A stretch of 46,590 nucleotides of DNA from Alcanivorax sp. GTDB taxonomy: Bacteria > Pseudomonadota > Gammaproteobacteria > Pseudomonadales > Alcanivoracaceae. Positions 1 through 7,031 of the stretch are shown here, piece by piece. The position numbers were made by a program, and so were the translations under genes. A model generated the notes under the pieces. It made no database searches, had not been told where the DNA came from, and saw only the letters and a program-made list of their open reading frames with translations. Positions within the stretch are counted from its first letter, which is position 1. Every line of letters starts with the position of its first letter. The stretch spans positions 1 to 46,590 of the forward strand of contig PNLU01000015.1 in assembly GCA_013823245.1 (NCBI GenBank), given 5' to 3'.

Positions 1-2283
1 ACATCCGCCAACACGCAGCCCGCCCAGCTGCAGCTGAACGTACCCGGCATGGGCAGCGATCACTGCGCCGGTATCATTCGCCGCACGCTGGATCGGCTCG
101 ACGGCGTGCTCAGTATCAGCACCAATATCGCCAGTCACCGGGTCACCGTGGACATCGATAAACAGCGTACTGATGCCGGCACGATACGCCAGGCCGTGGA
201 GCAGGCCGGGTACGCGGTGGCGGCGCTGCATAACGAGACCGTGGATGTCGAGGAAGACGTGGCCGTGGATCTGGCCTATCTGGCACAGGCACGGCGACGC
301 CTGTGGATCGCGGCGGTGCCGGCGACGCTGATCATGCTGATCATGGTCCCGCACATGTTCTGGCAACCGTTGCCCGGCTATCTCCTGCTGGTTGCCCTGC
401 TCGCCTTCCCGGTGGTGTTTCTGTATGGCGGTGCCGCCACCCACAAGGCCGCCTGGCGCTCGCTGCGAAACCGTCAGGCGAACATGGACGTGCTGATCTC
501 GCTCGGCAGCCTGCCGCCTTACTTTATCGGTTTGATCGGCTTCGTTTATCCGATGACCTCCTTCATGGAGATGGCCGCCACCATCATGACTTTCCACCTG
601 CTCGGCCGGTATCTGGAGGCACGCGCCAAGGGCAGCGCGTCGCAGGCGATCCGGCGCCTGCTCACCCTTGGCGCCAAAACCGCGAACATCGAGCGTGACG
701 GCAAGGAACAGCAAATCAGCGTGCGCGAGCTTGCACCCGACGACATCATGATTGTACGCCCCGGCGACCGCATCCCGACCGACGGCGAGGTCATCGACGG
801 CGAAAGCCATGTGGATGAATCGCTGGCCACAGGCGAATCCGTGCCGGTCTACAAGCAGGTCGGCGACAGTGTGCTCGGCGCCACCGTCAACAAGGAAGGA
901 CGGTTACGTGTCCGGGCAACCCGTGTTGGCGACGATACCTTTCTGGCACAGGTCATTCGCCTGATTGATGAAGCTCAGGGCTCGCGCGTGCCGATCCAGG
1001 AGTTTGCCGATCGTATGACCGGGCGTTTTGTGCCCCTGGTGATACTGATAGCGCTGGCCAGCCTGACACTGTGGCTGGTGGCCGGCGAGGCGATGCGTCC
1101 CGTGCTGGCGTGGGGCGCGACGTTCCTGCCCTGGGTCAATGCCGAGGCGGGCACCGGCACGGTGGCCATCATCGCTGCCATCGCCGTGCTGGTGATTGCG
1201 TGCCCCTGTGCGCTCGGCCTGGCCACGCCCACCGCGCTGATGGTCGGCGCCGGCATCGGCGCCGAGCGCGGCATCCTGATTCGCTCTGGCGAGGCCATCC
1301 AGACCTTCAAGGACGTCAAGGCGATCGTGCTGGACAAGACCGGCACCATCACCCGTGGCGAACCCACACTGGTCCAGGTCACACCGGCCGCCGGCATTGA
1401 TCGCGACACCCTGTTGCAGCTGACGGCGACCGTCGAATATGCCTCGGAGCATCCGATTGCCCGGGCCATTATCGACGGCGCCCGCGCGCAGAACATCGAA
1501 CCTGGTCAGGTGACACAATTCCGCTCTCTCGGTGCTCGCGGCGTTGCTGGCCAGGTAGATGGACGCGAGGTGCTGATCGGCAATCGTCCTTTGCTGGCGG
1601 AGCACAGCATCAGCGGCCTCGACGCCCTGGATGAGCAGCTGGCCGAACTGGAATCACGCGGCTGCACTGTCGTGCTGGTCGCCCGCGACGGTCAGGCACT
1701 CGGCCTCGTCGCGGTGGCCGACACAGTGAAGGATGACTCCGCCGCCGCCATTGCCGCCATGCATCGCCTCGGCCTGCACGTCGTGATGATCACCGGCGAT
1801 AACGAACGCGCCGCCCGGGCGGTCGCGCGCCAGGTCGGCATCGATGAAGTGCGCGCCGGTGTCTTGCCCGAAGGCAAGGTCGCCGCCATCCGCCAATTGC
1901 AGGAGACCTTTGGCCCGCACGTTGCCATGGTGGGCGACGGTATCAATGATGCGCCGGCGCTGAAGCAGGCCAATGTCGGCATCGCCATCGGTGCTGGCGC
2001 CGATGTGGCCATCGAAGCCGCAGACGTGACCCTGGTGCGCGGCGAACTCAGCGGGGTGGTCGAGGCCATGCGCCTGTCACAGGCCACCTTCCGCAAGATC
2101 GTCGAGAACCTGCTCTGGGCCAGCGGCTACAACGCCGCCGCCATTCCCGTCGCCGCCCTCGGGCTGCTGCACCCCATGATCGGCGTGATTGCCATGACCG
2201 CCAGCTCGCTGTCGGTGATCGGCAACTCGCTGCTGCTACGGCGCCGCTTCCGGTCGCCGAAGCACGCTTCTCGACTACCGTAA
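1..2283 (+). CDS. copA: Cu(+)-exporting P1B-type ATPase, 5' end outside window
   Basis: Pumps Cu(I) out of the cytoplasm across the inner membrane using ATP. The frame is open from base 1 through the first ATG at 49, and residues of the N-terminal metal-binding (HMA) domain are already encoded before that ATG, so the true start lies upstream of the window. Visible motifs are the TGES actuator loop, the CPC metal site in [12 protein letters not shown], the phosphorylation motif DKTGT, the SEHP nucleotide-binding motif, GDGINDAP, and the YN and MTASS residues in the last two membrane helices that typify Cu(I) pumps. The HMA motif reads GMGSDHC, so the first Cys of the usual CxxC is Ser. A DUF2933 gene follows 16 nt downstream, probably co-transcribed. 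It is a different lineage from the second CopA at 7032. A silver specificity cannot be excluded. Confidence 0.95.
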   Translation, partial: TSANTQPAQLQLNVPGMGSDHCAGIIRRTLDRLDGVLSISTNIASHRVTVDIDKQRTDAGTIRQAVEQAGYAVAALHNETVDVEEDVAVDLAYLAQARRRLWIAAVPATLIMLIMVPHMFWQPLPGYLLLVALLAFPVVFLYGGAATHKAAWRSLRNRQANMDVLISLGSLPPYFIGLIGFVYPMTSFMEMAATIMTFHLLGRYLEARAKGSASQAIRRLLTLGAKTANIERDGKEQQISVRELAPDDIMIVRPGDRIPTDGEVIDGESHVDESLATGESVPVYKQVGDSVLGATVNKEGRLRVRATRVGDDTFLAQVIRLIDEAQGSRVPIQEFADRMTGRFVPLVILIALASLTLWLVAGEAMRPVLAWGATFLPWVNAEAGTGTVAIIAAIAVLVIACPCALGLATPTALMVGAGIGAERGILIRSGEAIQTFKDVKAIVLDKTGTITRGEPTLVQVTPAAGIDRDTLLQLTATVEYASEHPIARAIIDGARAQNIEPGQVTQFRSLGARGVAGQVDGREVLIGNRPLLAEHSISGLDALDEQLAELESRGCTVVLVARDGQALGLVAVADTVKDDSAAAIAAMHRLGLHVVMITGDNERAARAVARQVGIDEVRAGVLPEGKVAAIRQLQETFGPHVAMVGDGINDAPALKQANVGIAIGAGADVAIEAADVTLVRGELSGVVEAMRLSQATFRKIVENLLWASGYNAAAIPVAALGLLHPMIGVIAMTASSLSVIGNSLLLRRRFRSPKHASRLP

Positions 2284-2299
2284 TGACCAGGAGATCATC

Positions 2300-2533
2300 A
2301 TGCCCCGTTCCCAACCTCGTTGGCGTCTTTTGCACTCTGGCTGCCTCGTGCTGCTGGCCGTGGCAGCCGCCTACGTGCTACTGCTTGATCATGGCGAACA
2401 CCTGCGCCCATGGCTCCCGCTGCTGGTCTTGCTGGCCTGCCCGTTGATGCACCTGTTTCTGCACCGCAGTCACGGTAGTCATCGTGAGCATGGGCCAGCG
2501 AGCACAAACAAGCATGAGCGACGACCGCGCTGA
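2300..2533 (+). CDS. small DUF2933-family membrane protein
   Basis: A 77-residue protein with two hydrophobic segments (about residues 10-28 and 36-54), a conserved-looking ACPLMHLF motif and a His/Arg-rich tail (HRSHGSHREH). This matches the DUF2933 family, short membrane peptides usually found beside copper or other heavy-metal efflux genes; their biochemical role is not established. A good ribosome site (CAGGAG) lies 7-8 nt before the ATG. The gene sits 16 nt after the upstream copA stop, so it is very likely in the same transcript. The His-rich tail suggests metal handling, but that is inference. Confidence 0.8.
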   Translation: MPRSQPRWRLLHSGCLVLLAVAAAYVLLLDHGEHLRPWLPLLVLLACPLMHLFLHRSHGSHREHGPASTNKHERRPR

Positions 2534-2546
2534 ACAGCCAGTGCTA

Positions 2547-3074
2547 TCAGGGGTACTGACTGAACACCTGGGTCTCACCGTCGGCATCGAATAGCAGCAC
2601 GGCGTAATCATCCACGCGCCCGTCCATCTCCATGCCCGGCGAACCCACCGGCATGCCCGGCACGGCGAGGCCACGGGCAAACGGCTGCTCTGTCAGCAGC
2701 CGCTTGATATCGGCGGCCGGCACATGGCCTTCGATGATGTAGCCTTCAACCATGGCCGTGTGGCAAGACGCCATGTCCGGCGGCAAGCCCAGGCGGTACT
2801 TGATCATCGGCACGTTGTGCCGCAGCAAGGTCTGCACCGTGAAGCCGTTTTCTTCGAGATGCGCGACCCAGTCGCCGCAACAGCCGCATGTCGGACTTTG
2901 CCAGACAACAACCGGCGGCAGTTCAGACTCGCCCGAAGGTGATGATGAAGCAGGGGGACGGGGCGCCAGTTGCCAGGCAGCGGCGGCCATGATCAGCAGG
3001 ACGATCACCACCATTACAACCAGCATGGCAAAGCCGTGCTGAGGCTGGCGCCAGGTCGTCATTTCAGTCTTCAT
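2547..3074 (-). CDS. DUF411 metal-binding protein, copper cluster
   Basis: A 175-residue protein anchored by an N-terminal membrane segment (about residues 15-32), with a periplasmic DUF411 domain. The family signature is visible: a CGCC cluster at residues 63-66 within PTCGCCGDW, a conserved Cys-His pair (SCHTA) and the AVPGMPVGSPGME block. DUF411 proteins (sometimes called CopG in copper islands) have a thioredoxin-like fold and bind copper through the Cys cluster. It is the last gene of the leftward copper operon, 30 nt after the DUF2231 gene, with a GGAG ribosome site. It ends tail to tail with the DUF2933 gene. A role in copper binding or reduction in the periplasm is likely but inferred from the family. 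Confidence 0.85.
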   Translation of the reverse strand: MKTEMTTWRQPQHGFAMLVVMVVIVLLIMAAAAWQLAPRPPASSSPSGESELPPVVVWQSPTCGCCGDWVAHLEENGFTVQTLLRHNVPMIKYRLGLPPDMASCHTAMVEGYIIEGHVPAADIKRLLTEQPFARGLAVPGMPVGSPGMEMDGRVDDYAVLLFDADGETQVFSQYP

Positions 3075-3104
3075 AGAAGCTCCGTAATCATCTCGATGGT
3101 GATG

Positions 3105-3680
3105 TCAGTGGTGATGCTGGTGGCCATCCATCTCTGTCGACGGATGGCTGTGTTCCTGCCTTGCCTCCGGAGGCGCACCGTCATGATCATGGTCACCATG
3201 ACCGTTATGGCCATGATGATGATCATCCGGATCCGGCAGGCGCTCCACACCGATGCCATGGCGATAGACATTCTCCGCACCCAGATAGCCGGTGGTCATC
3301 AGTGCCAGCCAGGCCGGCAATAATAACAGCGCGAGCAACGGCGCGGCGCCAGCGGCACGCCGCCGGTCACGCCAGGCCAGGAGTCCGGCCAGCACAAACA
3401 ACAGCGATGCCAGCAACGCCACCCACAGGTGACGCGTCATGGCCACATGGCCAGCGCTGTCGTGGGCAACACTATTGTAGGCCAGCAGACCAGTCGCCAG
3501 CGTCGGCGCCAGGCTCACCAGACCAAGGGCCAGATTCCAGCGCGCCACGCTGGTGAGCATCGCGGCACGATGGTGATCGGGCTTCAGACTGGTCAGCCAG
3601 AACAACAATGCAGCCACACTGAGCAGCGCAATCGGAAAATGCACCCACAAGGGATGCCAGTTGGGGACTATTTCGATCAT
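3105..3680 (-). CDS. DUF2231-family membrane protein with His-rich tail
   Basis: A protein of about 191 residues beginning with the family signature NWHPLWVHFPIAL, followed by about four to five hydrophobic helices and a histidine/aspartate-rich C-terminus (DDHHHGHNGHGDHDHDG, later GHQHHH). DUF2231 proteins are predicted inner-membrane proteins of unknown biochemistry, often near redox or copper genes. The frame can be extended to a TTG at 3695, but that codon overlaps the stop of the upstream multicopper oxidase. The ATG at 3680 has a GAGGAG ribosome site 8-9 nt before it, so I chose 3680. The tail looks like a metal-binding addition, a theme shared with the TolC-like protein of the same operon. 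Confidence 0.8.
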   Translation of the reverse strand: MIEIVPNWHPLWVHFPIALLSVAALLFWLTSLKPDHHRAAMLTSVARWNLALGLVSLAPTLATGLLAYNSVAHDSAGHVAMTRHLWVALLASLLFVLAGLLAWRDRRRAAGAAPLLALLLLPAWLALMTTGYLGAENVYRHGIGVERLPDPDDHHHGHNGHGDHDHDGAPPEARQEHSHPSTEMDGHQHHH

Positions 3681-3691
3681 GACATCGCTCC

Positions 3692-5059
3692 TCAATGATG
3701 GCTGTGATCGCGCCGCGGCGTGGGCAATGAACGGTTGTCATCACGCAATCGCTGGCCACGACGCGACGGCGAGCCAAAGCCGGGATCACTGCTGACCTTG
3801 CGCGCCACGGTACCTTCCGGATGCCGGTACCAGCCGGGGTCGGAAAAATCACCCGGCGACAGATCGTCCCGTACCTTGATCAGCGTGAACATGCCGCCCA
3901 TGCCGATATTCCCGAAAGGGCCCTGCCCCATCATCATCGCCAGGGTGTTGTCCGGGCCTTTCATGTGACCGCTGTCGGTGTGCGCCTGGTGTTCCGCCAT
4001 GCCATGCTTGCCCATCGCCATGTATTCCGGCAGCAGTGTCCTGATCTGTGCTTCGAGGTCAGACTGCCGCACACCCAGGGTGTTGGGAATATCATGACCC
4101 ATGGGATTCATCACGTGATGTGACATGTGGCAATGGAACGCCCAGTCGCCCGGCACCGCTTCGAACTCGAAGTCACGAGCCTGGCCAACGGCGACAATTT
4201 CCGTGGCCTCCCGGCGCCAGAGTTTGCGCGGCCAGCGCCCGCCGTCACCGCCCGTCACCTCGAACTTGACCCCATGCACATGCATCGGGTGATTCCACAT
4301 GGACAGGTTGCCGATACGCAGTCGCACGCGCTCGCCTGTCCTGGCCACCAGCGAATCAATGGCCGGAAACACTTTCGAGTTCATGCTCCACAAATCGAAG
4401 TCCTGCATCACCGAGGGATCGGGTCGAGAGGTGTCAGGATGCAACGCCCAGTTATGCAACAGGATGGCGTAGTCACGATCCACCGGCACCTGTTCACCCG
4501 CCTTCGGGTGAATGATGAACATGCCCATCATGCCCATGGCCATCTGCACCATTTCATCCGCATGCGGGTGGTACATATGGGTGCCGTGTTGCTGCAGGGT
4601 GAACTCGTAAACAAAGGTCTCGCCCGGTTGAATCGGCGGCTGCGTGACACCGCTGACACCGTCCATGCCGGACGGCAGGATCAGTCCGTGCCAGTGCACC
4701 GAGGTGTATTCCGGCAGCCGGTTGGTAACGAATATACGCACGCGATCGCCTTCCACCGCCTCGATCGTCGGCCCGGGCGTGGTGCCGTTATAACCCCAGC
4801 AGCGAGCCCTCGAGCCGGGCGCAAATTCGTGCTCGATCTCTTCGGCAACCAGGTGGAATTCCTTGACGCCATTGTTCATCCGATAGGGCAACGTCCAGCC
4901 ATTGGGCGTATGTACCGGCATATAACCCTGTTCATGACGTCGTCCGGAGGTCGCTTCGCCATGGTTATGATGCTCATGCCCGGCATCGGCCAGGGCGCGG
5001 GTCAGTGCCGCAGCAGGCAGCAGGGCGCCCGCAGCCAGCATGAAATCTCTGCGCTTCAT
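3692..5059 (-). CDS. Tat-exported multicopper oxidase, copper resistance
   Basis: Probable periplasmic cuprous oxidase of 455 residues. The N-terminus has a twin-arginine signal (KRRDF at residues 2-6 followed by a hydrophobic stretch), as expected for enzymes that load copper before export. All four copper-ligand blocks are visible: HWHG (122-125), HMYHPH (161-166), HPMHVHG (257-263) and HCHMSHHVMNPM (309-320), in which C310, H315 and M320 fit a type 1 site with axial Met. A Met/His-rich stretch follows (about 340-385). The start overlaps the upstream TolC-like gene by 1 nt, indicating translational coupling. It resembles CopA/PcoA-type or CumA-type oxidases of copper islands, but I cannot assign a precise symbol. 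Confidence 0.92.
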   Translation of the reverse strand: MKRRDFMLAAGALLPAAALTRALADAGHEHHNHGEATSGRRHEQGYMPVHTPNGWTLPYRMNNGVKEFHLVAEEIEHEFAPGSRARCWGYNGTTPGPTIEAVEGDRVRIFVTNRLPEYTSVHWHGLILPSGMDGVSGVTQPPIQPGETFVYEFTLQQHGTHMYHPHADEMVQMAMGMMGMFIIHPKAGEQVPVDRDYAILLHNWALHPDTSRPDPSVMQDFDLWSMNSKVFPAIDSLVARTGERVRLRIGNLSMWNHPMHVHGVKFEVTGGDGGRWPRKLWRREATEIVAVGQARDFEFEAVPGDWAFHCHMSHHVMNPMGHDIPNTLGVRQSDLEAQIRTLLPEYMAMGKHGMAEHQAHTDSGHMKGPDNTLAMMMGQGPFGNIGMGGMFTLIKVRDDLSPGDFSDPGWYRHPEGTVARKVSSDPGFGSPSRRGQRLRDDNRSLPTPRRDHSHH

Positions 5060-6522
5060 CAGTGATGCCCTCCATGATGATGGTGGCGATGATGTTCGTG
5101 GTGTTCGTGGTGTTCGTGGTGTTCGTGGTGTTCGTGGTGCTCGTGGTGCTCGTGCGCGGCCGCCTCGGCGTCGTGCTCGAGCACGGAGGTATCCAGCGGT
5201 GACAACGCATCAATATCGAAACGCTCGCCGCCGGTCGCCAGCACCAATCGGGCATGCAGTTGCCAGTAATCACCCAGCGCCTGCACCTGTTCCTGCCAGG
5301 CGTAAAGCTCATCCTGCTTCGCCGCCAGCAGATCAAACACCCCGTCAAACATGAAGTTGACCCGCTCCTGTCGACGCGCCACCACATCGGCCTTGGCCGG
5401 CAACAGGGCTTCTTCGCGAAGACTGATTTCAGAACCCAGTATCGCCAGCACATCGTGCAGACGACGCACGTCGTGTAGCGCCGCCTGACGATACTGTTCG
5501 CGGGTCAGTTGCCACTGGTCACGTTGCGCCCGGGCGGACCGCAGTGCCCCCTGGTTGCGATGGAACAACGGCAGACCGAAAGACAGGGTTGGCCCGGTCA
5601 GCCGTGTGCCATCGGTTTCCCGTTCATGGCGCACCCCCACACTGACTTCTCCCAGCCAGCGGTAACGATTGACCAGCTCGACATTCTCCGTCAGCCAGGC
5701 CTCGTCATTGTCCAGCGCCCGCAGATCCGGCCTGGTTTCCAGGGCTCGCGACATCAACACCTCCGCCGGGGGCAGTTCGCGCGGCGGCAGGGGCAGTGCC
5801 GTCGGCACAGACCAGTCGTCGCCCGGCGCGTCCAGCAGGGCCGCCAGCTCCGCGCGTCGCTGGGCGCGTTCGCGTTCAGCGGCGAGCAATGCCAGGCGCG
5901 CATGCGCTGCCTCGCTCTGCAACTGTGCCAGGGTCAGGCCGCTGATATTGCCCGCTTCGCGAAAGCGCTGGCCCAGTTCCGCCGACAGCGTGGCCGCGCG
6001 GGTCACCAGAGTCTGTACTGCCAGCGACTGTTCTGCCGCCACCAGCGCAAACCAGGCGCTCTCGGTATCAGCGACCAGCTGGTGCAGCGCCGCCACCGCG
6101 CGCTGTTGTTCACTTTCGTAGCGCGCGCTGGCCATGCGCCGCTGTGCCGGGCGCATCAGCAACGCAGACAGATTTTGTGCCAGGCCGAATCCGCTTTCAT
6201 GACCGCCGCCTTCGGCACGCAACCAGGAGAACGACAAGGTGGGGTTCTGCCACTCACTGGCCGCAACGATCTCGGCGTGGGTGATATCCAGGCGCTGATA
6301 TTCCCGTCGCGCCCGGGGGTGGTGCGTCAGCGCCCGCCACAGCGCCTGATCCAGTTCGATCTCGCCCTGCAGGCTGTCATGCGCTGCGGCGTCGGTATTC
6401 AGCCCGGACGCCTGCAAGGTTTCATTGATGCGCGCAGGCGCATCATCCGGCGGTGCGCTTGCGCAGGCCGCCAACAACGGCAGCAGGCACACCAGCCGCC
6501 AAAGGGGGGTAAGGGTCAACAC
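5059..6522 (-). CDS. TolC-family outer-membrane factor with histidine-repeat tail
   Basis: An outer-membrane efflux protein of 487 residues, the CusC/CzcC-type channel component of tripartite exporters. It starts at a GTG (6522) with a GGGAG ribosome site, has a lipoprotein signal ending in LLAAC (C20), and shows the two long alpha-helical repeats of the family with many heptad-like Leu/Ala/Arg segments. The extreme C-terminus carries about seven tandem His-His-Glu units ending in a run of His, which is not part of the normal TolC fold. No RND pump or membrane-fusion protein gene accompanies it here, so it either pairs with components elsewhere or works within this oxidase operon. The gene overlaps the multicopper oxidase start. 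Confidence 0.9.
   Translation of the reverse strand: MLTLTPLWRLVCLLPLLAACASAPPDDAPARINETLQASGLNTDAAAHDSLQGEIELDQALWRALTHHPRARREYQRLDITHAEIVAASEWQNPTLSFSWLRAEGGGHESGFGLAQNLSALLMRPAQRRMASARYESEQQRAVAALHQLVADTESAWFALVAAEQSLAVQTLVTRAATLSAELGQRFREAGNISGLTLAQLQSEAAHARLALLAAERERAQRRAELAALLDAPGDDWSVPTALPLPPRELPPAEVLMSRALETRPDLRALDNDEAWLTENVELVNRYRWLGEVSVGVRHERETDGTRLTGPTLSFGLPLFHRNQGALRSARAQRDQWQLTREQYRQAALHDVRRLHDVLAILGSEISLREEALLPAKADVVARRQERVNFMFDGVFDLLAAKQDELYAWQEQVQALGDYWQLHARLVLATGGERFDIDALSPLDTSVLEHDAEAAAHEHHEHHEHHEHHEHHEHHEHHRHHHHGGHH
5094..5156 (-). repeat. 9-bp tandem repeat encoding His-His-Glu units
   Basis: About seven head-to-tail copies of a 9-bp unit (plus strand GTGGTGTTC or GTGGTGCTC; minus strand GAACACCAC or GAGCACCAC) near the 3' end of the TolC-like gene. 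The unit length is a multiple of three, so copy-number slippage would change the number of His-His-Glu units without a frameshift. Synonymous variation between copies (GAA and GAG) shows it is not a perfectly fresh expansion. Confidence 0.9.
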
Positions 6523-6569
6523 AATGCTTCTCCCTGATGAATCACGTCAATAAACGAACAGATGCCAGG

Positions 6570-6929
6570 TCAGGCGGTGACGTGTGCGGGAGGTCTCAGT
6601 AATGGCAGGGTGTGCGCAGGGCTGGCCGGTTGCCCGGCGGCGAGGCTGAAATGCGCCGGTGTGGCAGGCAGCCATTGCCAGGCGGGGGTGATCAGTGCAC
6701 TGGCCGTGCTGCACAGGCTCAGGCAGAGCAGGTCGCAATCACTGCCATGCTGATGCGGCAGGTCAGCCGCCGACAGCGGGGCGTCCGGGTGATGGCCACC
6801 ACGATGTGCTTCCTGCGTGATTTCCGGGTCGGTCATGGCCGCACCATGCTGCGGACAGCCGCCATCCCCCAACGCCGTCAACGGCAGGGTCAGCAGGCAC
6901 AGCAACGTCACAGCCAGGCATTTCCACAT
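6570..6929 (-). CDS. small exported Cys/His-rich protein, first gene of copper operon
   Basis: A 119-residue protein I cannot assign to a named family; it resembles the short, poorly conserved exported proteins (DUF2946-like) found at the head of copper operons. It has a Sec-type signal (about residues 1-21), then a His-rich region (HGAAM, HRGGHHPDA, PHQHGSDC) and a CDLLCLSLC cluster at about residues 65-73 within a hydrophobic stretch. These residues could bind Cu(I), which is inference. It lies 47 nt upstream of the TolC-like gene on the same strand and about 43 nt from the CueR-type operator. The ribosome site is weak (GGCGG), so the exact start is less certain than the frame. Confidence 0.65.
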   Translation of the reverse strand: MWKCLAVTLLCLLTLPLTALGDGGCPQHGAAMTDPEITQEAHRGGHHPDAPLSAADLPHQHGSDCDLLCLSLCSTASALITPAWQWLPATPAHFSLAAGQPASPAHTLPLLRPPAHVTA

Positions 6930-6942
6930 GCCGCCAGCATAG

Positions 6943-6960
6943 CAGCACTTTCTGGTGCTG
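6943..6960. promoter_or_regulatory. inverted repeat upstream of leftward copper operon
   Basis: A perfect 6-bp inverted repeat CAGCAC / GTGCTG separated by TTTCTG lies in the divergent region, just upstream of the small Cys/His protein start and separate from the CueR-type operator. It could be an operator or a leader hairpin for the leftward transcript. No known regulator motif was recognised. Confidence 0.3.
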
Positions 6961-6968
6961 GCACCGGC

Positions 6969-6999
6969 TTGACCTTGTCATGATGTCAGGGTTCAGCGT
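6969..6999 (+). promoter_or_regulatory. CueR-type operator and promoter for second copA
   Basis: A -35 element TTGACC (6969-6974) is followed by a 19-bp spacer and the position expected for a -10 (CAGCGT, 6994-6999). The spacer holds a dyad at 6972-6992 with half-sites ACCTTGTCAT and ATGTCAGGGT. The same layout, TTGACC with a 19-bp spacer containing ACCTT...AAGGT, is found at E. coli PcopA controlled by CueR. The over-long spacer is the hallmark of MerR-family activation. The cueR gene itself lies at the end of the transcript (9305), giving an autoregulatory loop. Confidence 0.75.
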
Positions 7000-7031
7000 T
7001 ATGCTGACCTGAATCAAGCGGAGTGCACATC

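Noticed and set aside
3680-3695. TTG start of the DUF2231 gene at 3695
   Set aside because: It overlaps the preceding stop codon and has no properly spaced ribosome site, whereas the ATG at 3680 does.
5094-5156. Tandem repeat considered as a CRISPR-like or regulatory array
   Set aside because: The unit is only 9 bp with no spacers, in frame within a coding region, and explained by His-His-Glu codons.
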